Translations under genes and position numbers: made by a program
In this document: positions 26,867 through 35,759 of the stretch, one piece after another
Layout of the letters: each line of letters starts with the position of its first letter
How positions within the stretch are numbered: position 1 is the first letter of the stretch
Source: Halolamina pelagica
GTDB taxonomy: Archaea; Halobacteriota; Halobacteria; Halobacteriales; Haloferacaceae
Direction: 5' to 3'
Length of the DNA: 64,000 bases
NCBI RefSeq assembly: GCF_900115675.1
Contig: NZ_FOXI01000002.1
Span: 248,001-312,000 of the forward strand
The notes under the pieces: generated by a model
The model's database searches: none
Told to the model about the DNA's origin: nothing
What the model saw: the letters and a program-made list of their open reading frames with translations, nothing else

Positions 26867-27316
26867 TTACCCTCGGCGCTCCAGGACGCGGTCGACGATC
26901 TTCCCCGTCGAGAGCAACTCCTCCTCGTACTTCGGGTCGCGCGGGCCCGCACGGTCGATCTCGCAATCGATCCCGCGGTCCGCGAGCGCGGCAGAAAGCG
27001 CCGCCTCGTCGTGGTGCTGGTCGTAGCCCAGCACGATCACGTCCGGGTCGATGCGCTCGATGGGGACGAAGATGTCCGACTCGTGGCCCAGGTGGGCCTC
27101 GTCGACGGCGTCGATGGCGCCGACCACGTCCCGGCGCTGGCGTGCGGAGAGCACTGGGTCCGCCTTGTGCGACACGTTCGAACTCCGGGCGACGATGACG
27201 TGGAGTTCGTTGGCCGTCGCCGCGGCCTCCCGGAGGTAGTGGACGTGCCCTGGGTGGATCAGGTCGAAGGTGCCCTGTGCGACCGCTCGCCGCTTCCCGT
27301 CCGACTCCCCGCTCAT
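26867..27316 (-). CDS. ribL: FAD synthase (RibL-type nucleotidyltransferase)
   Basis: 149 residues of the cytidylyltransferase fold. The nucleotide motif [17 protein letters not shown] (residues 16-32) contains the HxGH signature, and [12 protein letters not shown] matches archaeal RibL. It transfers AMP from ATP to FMN to make FAD. Its start overlaps the stop of the JAMM gene (ATGA), so the two are co-translated, JAMM first. Confidence 0.88.
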   Translation of the reverse strand: MSGESDGKRRAVAQGTFDLIHPGHVHYLREAAATANELHVIVARSSNVSHKADPVLSARQRRDVVGAIDAVDEAHLGHESDIFVPIERIDPDVIVLGYDQHHDEAALSAALADRGIDCEIDRAGPRDPKYEEELLSTGKIVDRVLERRG

Positions 27317-27813
27317 GGCTCGTCACCGTCGATGCCCAGTTCGGCGTCGATGTCCGCCTGCGTGAAGTCGAAGAAGTCCTCCGGGTCGTCGAGTTCCACG
27401 TCGTACACCGGGAGGCTGCGGCGCTTCCCCTCGCGGTCCAGCGCGACCCAGTCGTCGCGGCCGTAGGGGTGGCCCACGATGATGTGGACCTGACCCTTGC
27501 CGAACGTCGCGAGGTCGGCCTGCGAGGGTTCGAGCACGCCGTTGGGGTGGGAGTGGATCGAGCCGACCGAGGAGAAGTCGTTTGGGACCATGCTGGTCTT
27601 GACCGTCGCGCTCACTGGGTTAGACTCCGTGCCGGGGATGATGAGCACGTCAGTCACGAGCAGGCCGTCGTGGTCGACGTCGAACTCGCGGGCGGGTTCC
27701 CCGCGCAGCAGCCCCATGTACTCGTCGGGGTGGCTCTCGCGGGACGCTTCGAGCGCGAACGTGAGGGCGTCGTCGGCGATGCCGACAACGTCGCCCGACC
27801 GGGACAGTCCCAT
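27313..27813 (-). CDS. JAMM/MPN metalloprotease (JAMM2-like)
   Basis: 166 residues. The JAMM zinc motif is complete: Glu31 ([10 protein letters not shown]), then [16 protein letters not shown] with His87, His89, Ser97 and Asp100. In haloarchaea such proteins remove ubiquitin-like SAMPs from targets or act on related bonds; the JAMM2 paralogue has no firmly established substrate. It lies upstream of and overlaps ribL, which hints at a cofactor link, and is divergent from the RecJ-like gene with 129 bp between. A second JAMM gene occurs at 44401. Confidence 0.87.
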   Translation of the reverse strand: MGLSRSGDVVGIADDALTFALEASRESHPDEYMGLLRGEPAREFDVDHDGLLVTDVLIIPGTESNPVSATVKTSMVPNDFSSVGSIHSHPNGVLEPSQADLATFGKGQVHIIVGHPYGRDDWVALDREGKRRSLPVYDVELDDPEDFFDFTQADIDAELGIDGDEP

Positions 27814-27912
27814 TTCCCCGAACTGGGGGACGACGCCAACTAAGGATTCCGGGACGGAGCCGTCGGCGCCGAGCGGGCGGTTCGGCGGGTGCAGGCGGTC
27901 CGAACTGGAAGA

Positions 27913-27918
27913 CTTAAC
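27913..27918 (+). promoter_or_regulatory. TATA element of the RecJ-like gene
   Basis: CTTAAC starts 30 nt before ATG 27943, fitting a leaderless transcript. Confidence 0.55.
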
Positions 27919-27942
27919 ACCGGCGACCGCCGAGTTTTCCGT

Positions 27943-29883
27943 ATGACTAACGACTCCGCCGGCGAGGACGCCGGCACCGCCGAGGGCGGTTCGCCCTCGG
28001 CCCGTCGGGATGTTCCCGACGACGCGACCGTGGTTTACGATCTCGACGACGACTGTACGATCGACGACGTGGCGGAGGGCGCGCGCTACCTCGTGACCGT
28101 CAACGGCGTCGTCGACTACGGCGTCTTCGTCGACGTGTCGGACAACGTCTCGGGGCTGGTCCACGAGTCCGGCCTCGACGGCGAGTACGCGGTCGGCGAC
28201 GAGCTGGTCGTCGGCCTGACCGAGATCCGGGAGAACGGCGACCTCGCGTTCGAGGAGGTCGACCCCGCCGACAACCGGGTCGTCAGCGTCGAACACGAGC
28301 CGGAGATCACCGTCGTCGACGACCTCAGCCGGGGCGAGACGGTGACCGTCGAGGGCGAACTCACTCAGATCAAACAGACGGGCGGCCCGACGATCTTCCA
28401 CGTCGGCGACGAGACGGGGATCGTCGCCGCCGCCGCGTTCGAGGAGGCGGGCGTACGCGCCTACCCCGAAGCCGAAATCGGTGACGTTGCCCGCGTCACC
28501 GGCGAGGTCGGCCTCCACGACGGCGTCAAGCAACTGGAGGTCGAGGACGTGACCGTACTGGACGGCGAGAAGGCTGACGCGGCCCGCGAACGCCTCGACG
28601 AGGCCCGTACCGAGCGCGCCGGGCCCGAGAGCGTCGAGCCGCTGGTCGAGTGGCCCGCGTTCGAGAAGCTCCACGGCGATCTCGAGGACCTCGCGCGCCT
28701 GCTCCGCCGGACGGTGCTGGAAGGCCGCCCGATCCGGGTGCGTCACCACGCGGACGGCGACGGGATGTGCGCCGCGATTCCCGTCCAGCGCGCGCTGGAG
28801 AGCTTCATCCAGGAGGTCCACGCCGACCCCGACGCCGGCCGCCACCTGCTGAAGCGGCTCCCCGCGAAGGCGCCGTTCTACGAGATGGAGGACGTGACCC
28901 GGGACCTCAACTTCGCGCTGGAGGGCCGGGCCCGTCACGGCCAGCAGCTCCCGTTCCTGCTGATGCTCGACAACGGGAGCACCGAGGAGGACACCCCGGC
29001 GTACCGCAACCTCGCACACTACGACATGCCCATCGCCGTCGTCGACCACCACCACCCGGACCCGGAGGCGGTGAACCCGCTGCTCGACGCCCACGTCAAC
29101 CCCTACCTCCACGACGAGGACTACAGCATCACCACGGGGATGATGTGCGTCGAACTCGCGCGGATGATCGACCCGGGGATCACCGACGCCCTCCGGCACG
29201 TGCCGGCGGTCGCCGGGGTCTCGGACCGCTCCCGGGCCGACGCGATGAGCGACTACGTCGAACTCGCCGCCCAGGAGGGGTACGACCGTGACGACCTCGA
29301 CGACGTGGGCGAGGCGCTCGACTACGCCGCCCACTTCCTGCGGTACTCCAGCGGCCACTCGGTCGTGAACGACGTGCTCAACGTCGGGTGTGACGACCGG
29401 GATCGCCACGAGGAACTGGTCGACTTCCTGTCCTCGCGGGCCGCACGCGACGTCGACGAACAGCTCGACGCCGTCGAGAACCACGTCGAACACGAGACGC
29501 TCGAGAGCGACGCCCACCTCTACCGGATCGACCTCGATCAGTGGGCCCACCGCTTCACCTACCCCGCGCCGGGCAAGACCACCGGTGAACTCCACGACAC
29601 CAAAGTCGAGGAGACGGGCGATCCCGTGATCACGATCGGCTACGGGCCGGACTTCGCCGTCCTCCGGAGCGACGGTGTGCGGCTGGACATCCCCCAGATG
29701 GTCGAGGAACTCAACGAGGAGCTGCCCGGCGCCGGCGTCTCCGGCGGCGGCCACCTCGTCGTCGGCTCGATCAAGTTCGTGAAGGGGCGGCGCGAGCAGG
29801 TGATCGACGCGCTGGTCGAGAAGATGGGCGAGGCCGAGATCGACGAAGCGCTCTCCTCGACGGCCGCCGCGCTGGACGACTGA
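27943..29883 (+). CDS. RecJ-like DHH phosphoesterase/exonuclease with S1 and OB domains
   Basis: 646 residues. An acidic N-terminus precedes an S1 RNA-binding domain (NGVVDYGVFVDVSDNVSGLV, about residues 50-105). An OB-fold follows (VEGELTQIKQTGGPTIFHVG), then a DHH domain: motif I RHHADGDGMCAAIPVQRALE, motif II LMLDNGSTEED and motif III AVVDHHHPD. The DHHA1 end has GVSGGGHLVVGSIKF. Domain order matches the haloarchaeal RecJ/GAN-like exonucleases that degrade single-stranded nucleic acid and, in other archaea, associate with the replisome. Which of the several haloarchaeal RecJ paralogues it is cannot be settled here. Confidence 0.88.
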   Translation: MTNDSAGEDAGTAEGGSPSARRDVPDDATVVYDLDDDCTIDDVAEGARYLVTVNGVVDYGVFVDVSDNVSGLVHESGLDGEYAVGDELVVGLTEIRENGDLAFEEVDPADNRVVSVEHEPEITVVDDLSRGETVTVEGELTQIKQTGGPTIFHVGDETGIVAAAAFEEAGVRAYPEAEIGDVARVTGEVGLHDGVKQLEVEDVTVLDGEKADAARERLDEARTERAGPESVEPLVEWPAFEKLHGDLEDLARLLRRTVLEGRPIRVRHHADGDGMCAAIPVQRALESFIQEVHADPDAGRHLLKRLPAKAPFYEMEDVTRDLNFALEGRARHGQQLPFLLMLDNGSTEEDTPAYRNLAHYDMPIAVVDHHHPDPEAVNPLLDAHVNPYLHDEDYSITTGMMCVELARMIDPGITDALRHVPAVAGVSDRSRADAMSDYVELAAQEGYDRDDLDDVGEALDYAAHFLRYSSGHSVVNDVLNVGCDDRDRHEELVDFLSSRAARDVDEQLDAVENHVEHETLESDAHLYRIDLDQWAHRFTYPAPGKTTGELHDTKVEETGDPVITIGYGPDFAVLRSDGVRLDIPQMVEELNEELPGAGVSGGGHLVVGSIKFVKGRREQVIDALVEKMGEAEIDEALSSTAAALDD

Positions 29884-29940
29884 CCCGGCCGGCGAGGGTC
29901 GCCCGGACGGGAGGACTGAGACCCGCTCAGTCACCGGGTA

Positions 29941-31659
29941 TCACCCCTCCCACTTCTCCACCGCCGCGAACGAGAGCGACCGCGTCGCGACGAGTCCGGC
30001 GACCAGCACCGCGGCGACGGCGCCCGCGGCGAACAGCCACGTTCTCCCGCCCCCACGTCCGCCCGCCCAGTCGGCGTCGAAGCTCTCGCGGTAGTACGCG
30101 ACCGGTTCCGGTCCGTGCAGCGCGAGCGCAACCTCGCGGTTCCGGGTCGCGCTGTTCTCGTTCCAGTTGAGCGAGCCGACGACCGCGAGGTCGTCGTCGA
30201 CCAGCAGCCCCTTCGCGTGGATCTTCTCGTACCGGCCGCCGGGTTCGGCGACGCGAGCCGATAGCGGGGCGTCGTTGCGCGCGGCCCAGTCGTTCAGCCA
30301 CGAGACCAGCGCCTCGTTCTCCTCGGCAACGTACCAGGCCCCCGAGAGAAGGATCCGGACCTCGACGCCGCGCTGGGCCGCCCGAAGCGTCGCGCGGACG
30401 AGCGCGTTGTCCTGACGACCCAGGCTCGGCTGGAGCACGTCGACGCGCGCCTCGGCCGCGTCGATGGCCGCGATCAGTGTGGACTCCGCGTTGCCGGGCG
30501 CGGTCAGGAGCGTCACGTTCGTCGCCGTGACGTTGGCCGGAGCCTGCTCGGTGGGGTAGCTCCCGTTCGCGGCCGGGATCGACTCGAACTGTCGGTTCCG
30601 GCGGAACGTCTCCCACGCGCTGGTGTCGGCCGCGTCAGCGTCGTTCCGGAACAGGGTAGCGAGTTCGTCGGCGGTCGTGCCGTTTTCGACGCGGACCCCC
30701 CACCCGCGACTCGACGCGCCGCCGACGCCCGCTGGCTTCCAGTTCTCGGAGAGCACGAGCGCCTGCCCGTCGGCGACGGCGTACTTCGGGTGGTGGTAGC
30801 TGAATCGGTTGGCGCCGACCCCGACGACGCGAACGTCGACGCCCGCGGCAGTGAGGCGGTCGAGCAGGCGTGCCTGGCGCGCCGAGGGGCCCTCGACCGG
30901 TTCGGCCTCGACCAGCACCCGCACGTCGACGCCGCGTGACGCCGCGGCGAGGAGTGCGTCGGCGACGCGCTCGGAAGTGAACGTGTAGCCTGCGAGCAGC
31001 AGGCGCTCGTTCGCGCTCCGGAGCGTCGAGAGCGGCACCTCGGGCGAATCTGGGAGCAAGAACGCGGTGGCGTTGGCTGGGCCAGTCGCGATCGGCGATC
31101 GCGGGTCGAGGCCGCGCGGACGCCACTCGTCGACGGCGGGGAGATAGCGCTCGCCCTCCTCGGTCTCCTCGTAGCGGACGCGGTGGACGGTCTCGTTGTC
31201 GCGTCGGAGCACGACCGTCTCGCCCGTGTTCGCCAGCGCGAACGAGCCCTCGACGATCGCCGTCTCGGCGCCGACGTGATCGCCGACGATCACAGGCTCG
31301 GGGGTGACGAGGACCCGTCCCGACCGGTTTCGCAGCCGGACCGTCGATTCGCCGTCGGAGACGCTCCAGTTCCCGACGTGAGGGAGTTCGACGATGACGT
31401 ACTCGCCCGTGTCGCCGTTCCGGACTGGGTCGGGGTAGAGTTCGAGGACGACGGCGGAGCCGTTGGAGGTGTTCCCGGCCCCGACAGGTGGGGGCGAAAC
31501 GGGCGCGGAACCGCTTGGGGCGCCGTCGGCGGCGACCCCGCCGACGCTCGCGAGTGCGAGTACGAACGCGAGACCGAGGAGCAGACTCGCGACGGGAGTC
31601 AGCCACTGACGGGACTCGCGTCCCCGGCGGCGGTCGCTCGAGTGGTGCTGTCGCGCCAC
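29941..31659 (-). CDS. phospholipase D-fold surface protein, membrane anchored
   Basis: 572 residues. There is an N-terminal signal or anchor helix (LLLGLAFVLALASVGGVAA), a Thr/Ser/Pro linker, a lamin-tail-like beta domain (VVLELYPDPVRNGDTGEYV), and two phospholipase-D repeats. The HKD motifs are HHPKYAVADGQALVLSENW and KIHAKGLLVDDDLAVVGSLN. A C-terminal hydrophobic helix (TWLFAAGAVAAVLVAGLVAT) anchors it. Both HKD halves keep His, Lys and Asp or equivalent, so it should be an active phosphodiesterase facing the outside. Substrate, lipid or DNA, is unknown. It is convergent with the RecJ-like gene. Confidence 0.84.
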   Translation of the reverse strand: MARQHHSSDRRRGRESRQWLTPVASLLLGLAFVLALASVGGVAADGAPSGSAPVSPPPVGAGNTSNGSAVVLELYPDPVRNGDTGEYVIVELPHVGNWSVSDGESTVRLRNRSGRVLVTPEPVIVGDHVGAETAIVEGSFALANTGETVVLRRDNETVHRVRYEETEEGERYLPAVDEWRPRGLDPRSPIATGPANATAFLLPDSPEVPLSTLRSANERLLLAGYTFTSERVADALLAAASRGVDVRVLVEAEPVEGPSARQARLLDRLTAAGVDVRVVGVGANRFSYHHPKYAVADGQALVLSENWKPAGVGGASSRGWGVRVENGTTADELATLFRNDADAADTSAWETFRRNRQFESIPAANGSYPTEQAPANVTATNVTLLTAPGNAESTLIAAIDAAEARVDVLQPSLGRQDNALVRATLRAAQRGVEVRILLSGAWYVAEENEALVSWLNDWAARNDAPLSARVAEPGGRYEKIHAKGLLVDDDLAVVGSLNWNENSATRNREVALALHGPEPVAYYRESFDADWAGGRGGGRTWLFAAGAVAAVLVAGLVATRSLSFAAVEKWEG

Positions 31660-31707
31660 GGGCGGGGTGGTCCCCCGATCCTTGATAAACTCTCGCCGGA
31701 CCGATCG

Positions 31708-31995
31708 CTACATCCCCATGTCCGCGGCGGGATCGGGGACGGGGAGGTCGTCGACGCCCACGCCGAGCAGTTCCGCGACGTGGTCGAGCGCCATGTCGAA
31801 GCCGTAGTAGCGTTCGAGTTCGTCGCCTCCGGGGCCGGTCCTGACTTTCAGCATCGCGTAGCCGTCGACGTTCTGGGCGATCGAGGCAGTCCGCCCCTCG
31901 CGCTCGAAGTCGAGTCGGCGTTCGCCAGCTTCCTCGACGTACCGGGCGGTCACGTCGCCCGCCGTCAGTTCGGTCGCGCCCTGGTGGTCGGTCAT
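31708..31995 (-). CDS. small haloarchaeal conserved protein
   Basis: 95 residues, acidic and soluble, mostly beta strands followed by one helix (FDMALDHVAELLGVGVDDLP). No Cys or His cluster and no enzymatic motif. I recognise it only as a haloarchaea-type conserved hypothetical. It starts at ATG 31993-31995 and is divergent from the DUF7547-like gene with 90 bp between. Confidence 0.6.
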   Translation of the reverse strand: MTDHQGATELTAGDVTARYVEEAGERRLDFEREGRTASIAQNVDGYAMLKVRTGPGGDELERYYGFDMALDHVAELLGVGVDDLPVPDPAADMGM

Positions 31996-32085
31996 GGCCG
32001 GCGGTTCGGGAGCCCGCGAGTAAGAACCCTCGGTGTCGGCGTCCCGCGGTGCAGGCTTATGGGTCGGCGGCCCCTACGGGGAACT

Positions 32086-32838
32086 ATGACTGACCGCCGC
32101 GACCCCGATTCGGAGGAGCTACGGGAGCTCCTCGCGGACCTGGAGTCGACGCTCGTCGACCTCCGCAGCGAGGTGGACGACGACCGACGCGACGTGCCGC
32201 GGATCCCGCGCGGGCTTCCGGGCGGCGGCCGACCTGCCCCCCGACCGCCACGACTCCGTGAGGTGCTGCGCTTCACCGAGGAGTACACCATCCCCACGCT
32301 CGTCTCCATCCTGGAAGCGAACATCCGACTGCTCCAACTCGGCGGGGCGGCGCTGCGCGCGCTCGACCCGGAGCGCTCGGCAGTCCCCGGTGGCGTTGAG
32401 GGTGACGGCGCCGTCAGCCGCGCGCTCGACGCCGGTCGCGGGCTCTCGGCCGACCGTCTCGCGAACAGCCTCGACGAACTGAACGACGCACTCGCGGGGA
32501 CCGAGGCGCCCGACCCCGAAGCTCGGGAACTCCTGGCCGAGGCCGAGTCGCTCTCCGCGGAGATCCAGGATCGTCTCCGGGAGGCGGGCGACCGCGTCGA
32601 CGGCGCGCGTCCGGAGCGGGCGGCCGAGCAGCCGGACGACGCCGTCCACATCGACGGTGCGGACGCGAGCGGGGATGACCGACGCGAAGCGGACACGACC
32701 GATGAATCCGCGGAATCCCCGGGGCCGGACGTCGACGCCGAACTCGACTCGATCCGGGAGGAGGTCAGGGGAGCGGACGAGGGGAACGGTGGCGAGAGCG
32801 AAGGGGACGACGACGCCGACGGGACGGCGCCGGAGTAG
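32086..32838 (+). CDS. haloarchaeal coiled-coil protein (DUF7547-like)
   Basis: 250 residues. Residues 1-30 form an amphipathic coiled coil (LRELLADLESTLVDLRSEVD). A Pro/Gly/Arg hinge follows, and then a conserved block LREVLRFTEEYTIPTLVSIL (residues 61-80) that may lie at the membrane surface, further helices (LLQLGGAALRALDPERSAV), and an acidic disordered tail. No catalytic motif. A CTTATGGG box precedes the start by about 30 nt. Structural or scaffolding role is a guess. Confidence 0.62.
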   Translation: MTDRRDPDSEELRELLADLESTLVDLRSEVDDDRRDVPRIPRGLPGGGRPAPRPPRLREVLRFTEEYTIPTLVSILEANIRLLQLGGAALRALDPERSAVPGGVEGDGAVSRALDAGRGLSADRLANSLDELNDALAGTEAPDPEARELLAEAESLSAEIQDRLREAGDRVDGARPERAAEQPDDAVHIDGADASGDDRREADTTDESAESPGPDVDAELDSIREEVRGADEGNGGESEGDDDADGTAPE

Positions 32839-33249
32839 CTACTCCTCGACGGGGCGGAACCGGAACCCGTCCCACGCCTGACTCTCGGGCTCGCGGATCC
32901 CCGCCTCGGGGTCGCGGAGTTCCTCGACGTGGACGGGTTCGACCGCGTCGCCGATGTCGATGTCCCCGGTTTCGAGTTGCCCCAGCGCGCGGACCGGCCG
33001 GCCGTCCACGTCGAACTCCACGATCGCGAGGTGGTTGGGCTGGCGAACGCCCGGCGGCGTCGCCGTCGACGTGGTCCAGGTCACCACCTCGGCGGTGTAC
33101 TCGCTGAGGTCGACGGTGCCGACCGGCTCCTCACCGTCCGGTCCCCGCGGGTGGCCGGGGTAGGTGACGCTGCCGTCGGGGTAGCGGTACGCGGTCATCT
33201 CCGGGTGGCCGGTCTCTGCGTCGGTCGTGTCGTCGTTCTGGTCAGTCAT
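32839..33249 (-). CDS. DUF35-type OB-fold protein lacking the zinc ribbon
   Basis: 136 residues. The C-terminal part is the OB-fold of the DUF35 acyl-CoA-associated family (VVTWTTSTATPPGVRQPNHL; AIVEFDVDGRPVRALGQLET). DUF35 proteins bridge an acetoacetyl-CoA thiolase and HMG-CoA synthase in archaea. The usual N-terminal rubredoxin-like zinc ribbon is absent: the protein contains no cysteine, and its N-terminus is Asp/Thr/Pro-rich. The start codon overlaps the stop of the upstream thiolase (ATGA), so they are co-translated and probably form a complex. Confidence 0.82.
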   Translation of the reverse strand: MTDQNDDTTDAETGHPEMTAYRYPDGSVTYPGHPRGPDGEEPVGTVDLSEYTAEVVTWTTSTATPPGVRQPNHLAIVEFDVDGRPVRALGQLETGDIDIGDAVEPVHVEELRDPEAGIREPESQAWDGFRFRPVEE

Positions 33250-34412
33250 TCTGCCTCCGGGGTTTCGAGGATGGTGGTGGTCACGCAGTTGCCGAAGCCG
33301 CCGACGTTGCAGGCCAGCCCGACTTCGGGCTCGTCGAGCTGGCGGTCGCCGGCCTCGCCGAGTAACTGTTCGTACACTTCGACGGCCTGTGCGACGCCCG
33401 AGGCGCCGAGGGGATGGCCCTTCGACTTCAGGCCGCCGGAGGTGTTGATGGGGAGGTCGCCGTCGCGTTCGGTCCGGCCCTCCTCGATGGCCTTCCAGCC
33501 TTCGCCCTTCTCGGCGAAGCCGAGGTCCTCGAACTGGAGGAACTCGAGGATGGTGAACATGTCGTGGAGTTCCGCGAAGTCGACGTCCTCGGGGGCGCGG
33601 TCGGCCATTTCGTAGGCCTGCTCGCTCGACTCGACGACGCCGCGCATCGTCGTCGGGTCCGCGCGCTCGTGGACGACGTGAGTGTCCGTCGCGCCCGCGA
33701 CGCCGCTGACCACGACGTACTCGTCGGTGATCTCCCGGGCCACTGACTCGGGACAGAACAGCAGCGCCGCCGACCCGTCGGTGATCGGACAGAAGTCGTA
33801 GAGCCGCAGGGGGTCGGCGACGATGGGCGATTCGAGGACGGTGTCGAGGTCGACCTCCTTCCGGAACTGCGCTTTGGGGTTGTCGACGCCGTTCTCGTGG
33901 TTCTTGACCGCGACCTTCCCCAGGCTCTCCCGGGGCGCGCCGTACGAATCGAGGTAGAGCCGTGCGGTCAGGCCGGCGAAGGAGGGGAGCGTGACCCCGT
34001 GTTTGTACTCCACCGGGTGGGTGAGGGAGGCGATCACGTCCGTCGCCTCGCCCGTCGTCTTGTGGGTCATCTTCTCGCCGCCGACCAGGAGCGTGGTCTC
34101 GCTGGCGCCGGAGGCGACCGACTGCCACGCGGCGTAGATGCCGGCGCCGCCCGAGGAGGAGGTCTGGTCGATCCGGGCGGTGTAGGCCGGCTGGGCGGCG
34201 AGGTCGTGGGCGAGCATGTTCGGGACGCCCGTCTGTCCCTCCAGTTCGCCGCTGGCCATGTTCGAGACGTACAGGTGGTCGACGGCATCGGCGTCGACGC
34301 CGGCGTCGTCGAGACACTCGGCGCCGGCCTCCGCGAGCAGGTCGCGGAGCCACTCCCCCTCGCGGTCGCCGAAGGGGGTCATCGACGCGCCGACGATGGC
34401 GACTCGGTCCAT
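33246..34412 (-). CDS. thiolase-fold protein lacking the nucleophilic cysteine
   Basis: 388 residues with the full archaeal thiolase fold (RVAIVGASMTPFGDREGEW; SGGLKSKGHPLGASGVAQ with His333; AELHDMF with His283; CNVGGFGNC with Cys368). The nucleophilic Cys expected near residue 85 is Ser: IDQTSSSGGAGIYAAW (S85 S86 S87). The codons read TCC TCC TCG, so this is not one ambiguous base. A normal acetyl-CoA acetyltransferase reaction through a Cys thioester should not be possible. It may be a SCP2/thiolase-like carrier or a non-catalytic partner. Co-translated with a zinc-less DUF35 protein. Confidence 0.86.
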   Translation of the reverse strand: MDRVAIVGASMTPFGDREGEWLRDLLAEAGAECLDDAGVDADAVDHLYVSNMASGELEGQTGVPNMLAHDLAAQPAYTARIDQTSSSGGAGIYAAWQSVASGASETTLLVGGEKMTHKTTGEATDVIASLTHPVEYKHGVTLPSFAGLTARLYLDSYGAPRESLGKVAVKNHENGVDNPKAQFRKEVDLDTVLESPIVADPLRLYDFCPITDGSAALLFCPESVAREITDEYVVVSGVAGATDTHVVHERADPTTMRGVVESSEQAYEMADRAPEDVDFAELHDMFTILEFLQFEDLGFAEKGEGWKAIEEGRTERDGDLPINTSGGLKSKGHPLGASGVAQAVEVYEQLLGEAGDRQLDEPEVGLACNVGGFGNCVTTTILETPEAE

Positions 34413-34497
34413 ACCGGGGGGCCGGCCGCGGGTCGCTTACGCGTTTCCCTTCGCGGAACACGAGCGATTTATGGCCGCGCCGGCGCCACCACCGGCC

Positions 34498-34917
34498 ATG
34501 AACCTCTCCGACCCCGCCGACGCGGGGAAACTCGCCGCGGTCGTCGCCGCCGCAGTCGCGGTCGTCGTCTTCGCGCCGCTGGTGCTGGTGACCGGGACCG
34601 GGGCCACCATCGGCGCCTACTACGCGGCCGGCCCGTTCGGGCTGACCGCGGTGGGCCTGCTCGCGGTCGTCGCCGCCGTCGTGTTCCTCTCGGTCGGGCA
34701 GCCACACACCGACGCGCTGACGCTCTCGGGCGTCGGCGCCGTCGTCGCGCTGGGCGTCGTGCTGACCGCCGTCGCGTGGGTGCTCACCCTCGACTCGACA
34801 GTCCTGTTCGGCTTCCCTGTGGAATACGCCTGGATCGAGAACCACCGCTGGGCCGTCCTCGGCGGGGCGATCGTGCTGACGGCTGTCTCGGGGCTGCAGG
34901 CCCGGACGGTGCTGTGA
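34498..34917 (+). CDS. four-helix membrane protein, haloarchaeal (DUF7548-like)
   Basis: 139 residues with four hydrophobic helices: LAAVVAAAVAVVVFAPLVLV, LTAVGLLAVVAAVVFLSVG, LSGVGAVVALGVVLTAVAWV and WAVLGGAIVLTAVSG. No binding motif stands out. ATG 34498 is preferred over ATG 34471 because the GATTTATGG box at 34466-34474 would be its TATA element, 27-30 nt upstream, and itself contains the earlier ATG. Divergent from the thiolase gene. Confidence 0.66.
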   Translation: MNLSDPADAGKLAAVVAAAVAVVVFAPLVLVTGTGATIGAYYAAGPFGLTAVGLLAVVAAVVFLSVGQPHTDALTLSGVGAVVALGVVLTAVAWVLTLDSTVLFGFPVEYAWIENHRWAVLGGAIVLTAVSGLQARTVL

Positions 34918-34961
34918 GTCGTGACCGCGACCGTTATCCTCCCGACTGATCTACCCCGACC

Positions 34962-35684
34962 GTGACCGACTGGCCACCGGTGGACCCGACCGACGCCGAA
35001 GCGATCGCCGAGCAGCGCGACGAGGTCGTCGCCGCCGTCACCGACCACGCCGGGGGGATCGCCTACCAGCTCGCCCGCCTGCAGGGCGGCGACTACGGCC
35101 GCGAGACGTTCGAGACGCCCGGCGGCGAGTGGACGGTGAAACACGAGGCCGGCGAGCTCGACTTCCTCAAGTTCGACCCCACGAGCGGCTCGGCGGTGTA
35201 CGTCGTCTCCACCAAGCGCCAGCCCGACCCCGAGCCCCTCGCCGCGGCGCTTTCGGACTACGCGGCGTTCGTCGATGCCTACCACGAGTACGTCCAGGCG
35301 GCCGAGGAGACGCTCGCGGACGTGACGACCGATTTCCCGGAAGCCAGAACGACCGAGAACGCCGTCGCCGAACGCCGACGCGTGCTCGACCGCGTCGAGG
35401 GGGTCTGCGACCGGATCGCGGGCGAACTCCGCCGCTTCGAGGGCGGCGACTACGGCACGTACGCCGAGCGGATCGACGGCCTGCGCTGGGAGCTCAACTG
35501 GGACCGTGACGGCGTCTCCTACCTCCGTGTCGGGGGCAGCGACGGGGTCTATCTCGTCTCGCAGTACCAGCCGCCCGCGGCCTCGGACGTGCGCCGGTTC
35601 GTCCCGAAGTTCCCGGCGTTCGTCGACGCCTACAACGAGCACGTCGACGAACTGGAGGCGACGCTCGAACCCGTCGAACTCTGA
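34962..35684 (+). CDS. internally duplicated haloarchaeal protein, unknown function
   Basis: 240 residues from a GTG. Two similar halves are visible. Residues 33-111 open IAYQLARLQGGDYGRETFET, and residues 149-230 open IAGELRRFEGGDYGTYAERI; both then have a Trp-containing strand, an Asp/Lys/Leu strand and the closing pattern AFVDAYHEYV or AFVDAYNEHV. Each half looks like an alpha/beta domain of about 80 residues. No catalytic or metal motif. A CGTTATCC box lies about 30 nt before the start. The family is unknown to me. Confidence 0.68.
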   Translation: MTDWPPVDPTDAEAIAEQRDEVVAAVTDHAGGIAYQLARLQGGDYGRETFETPGGEWTVKHEAGELDFLKFDPTSGSAVYVVSTKRQPDPEPLAAALSDYAAFVDAYHEYVQAAEETLADVTTDFPEARTTENAVAERRRVLDRVEGVCDRIAGELRRFEGGDYGTYAERIDGLRWELNWDRDGVSYLRVGGSDGVYLVSQYQPPAASDVRRFVPKFPAFVDAYNEHVDELEATLEPVEL

Positions 35685-35727
35685 GTGCCAGCGGTCGACG
35701 CGGCGTCCCGCGTGGGGATCTCTGTCC

Positions 35728-35742
35728 CGAAAGGGCCTTATG
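35728..35742 (+). promoter_or_regulatory. BRE/TATA promoter of the SRP RNA
   Basis: CGAAAGGG (35728-35735) followed by CCTTATG (35736-35742) is a good archaeal BRE plus TATA pair. It ends about 20 nt before the first paired base of the 7S RNA at 35762, the right distance for RNA polymerase start-site choice. Confidence 0.6.
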
Positions 35743-35759
35743 TCCCACCGCATTACTAG

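Noticed and set aside
27841-29934. N-terminal extension of about 700 residues to the JAMM protein
   Set aside because: The frame is open upstream but is antisense to the RecJ-like gene; the JAMM domain starts normally at ATG 27813.
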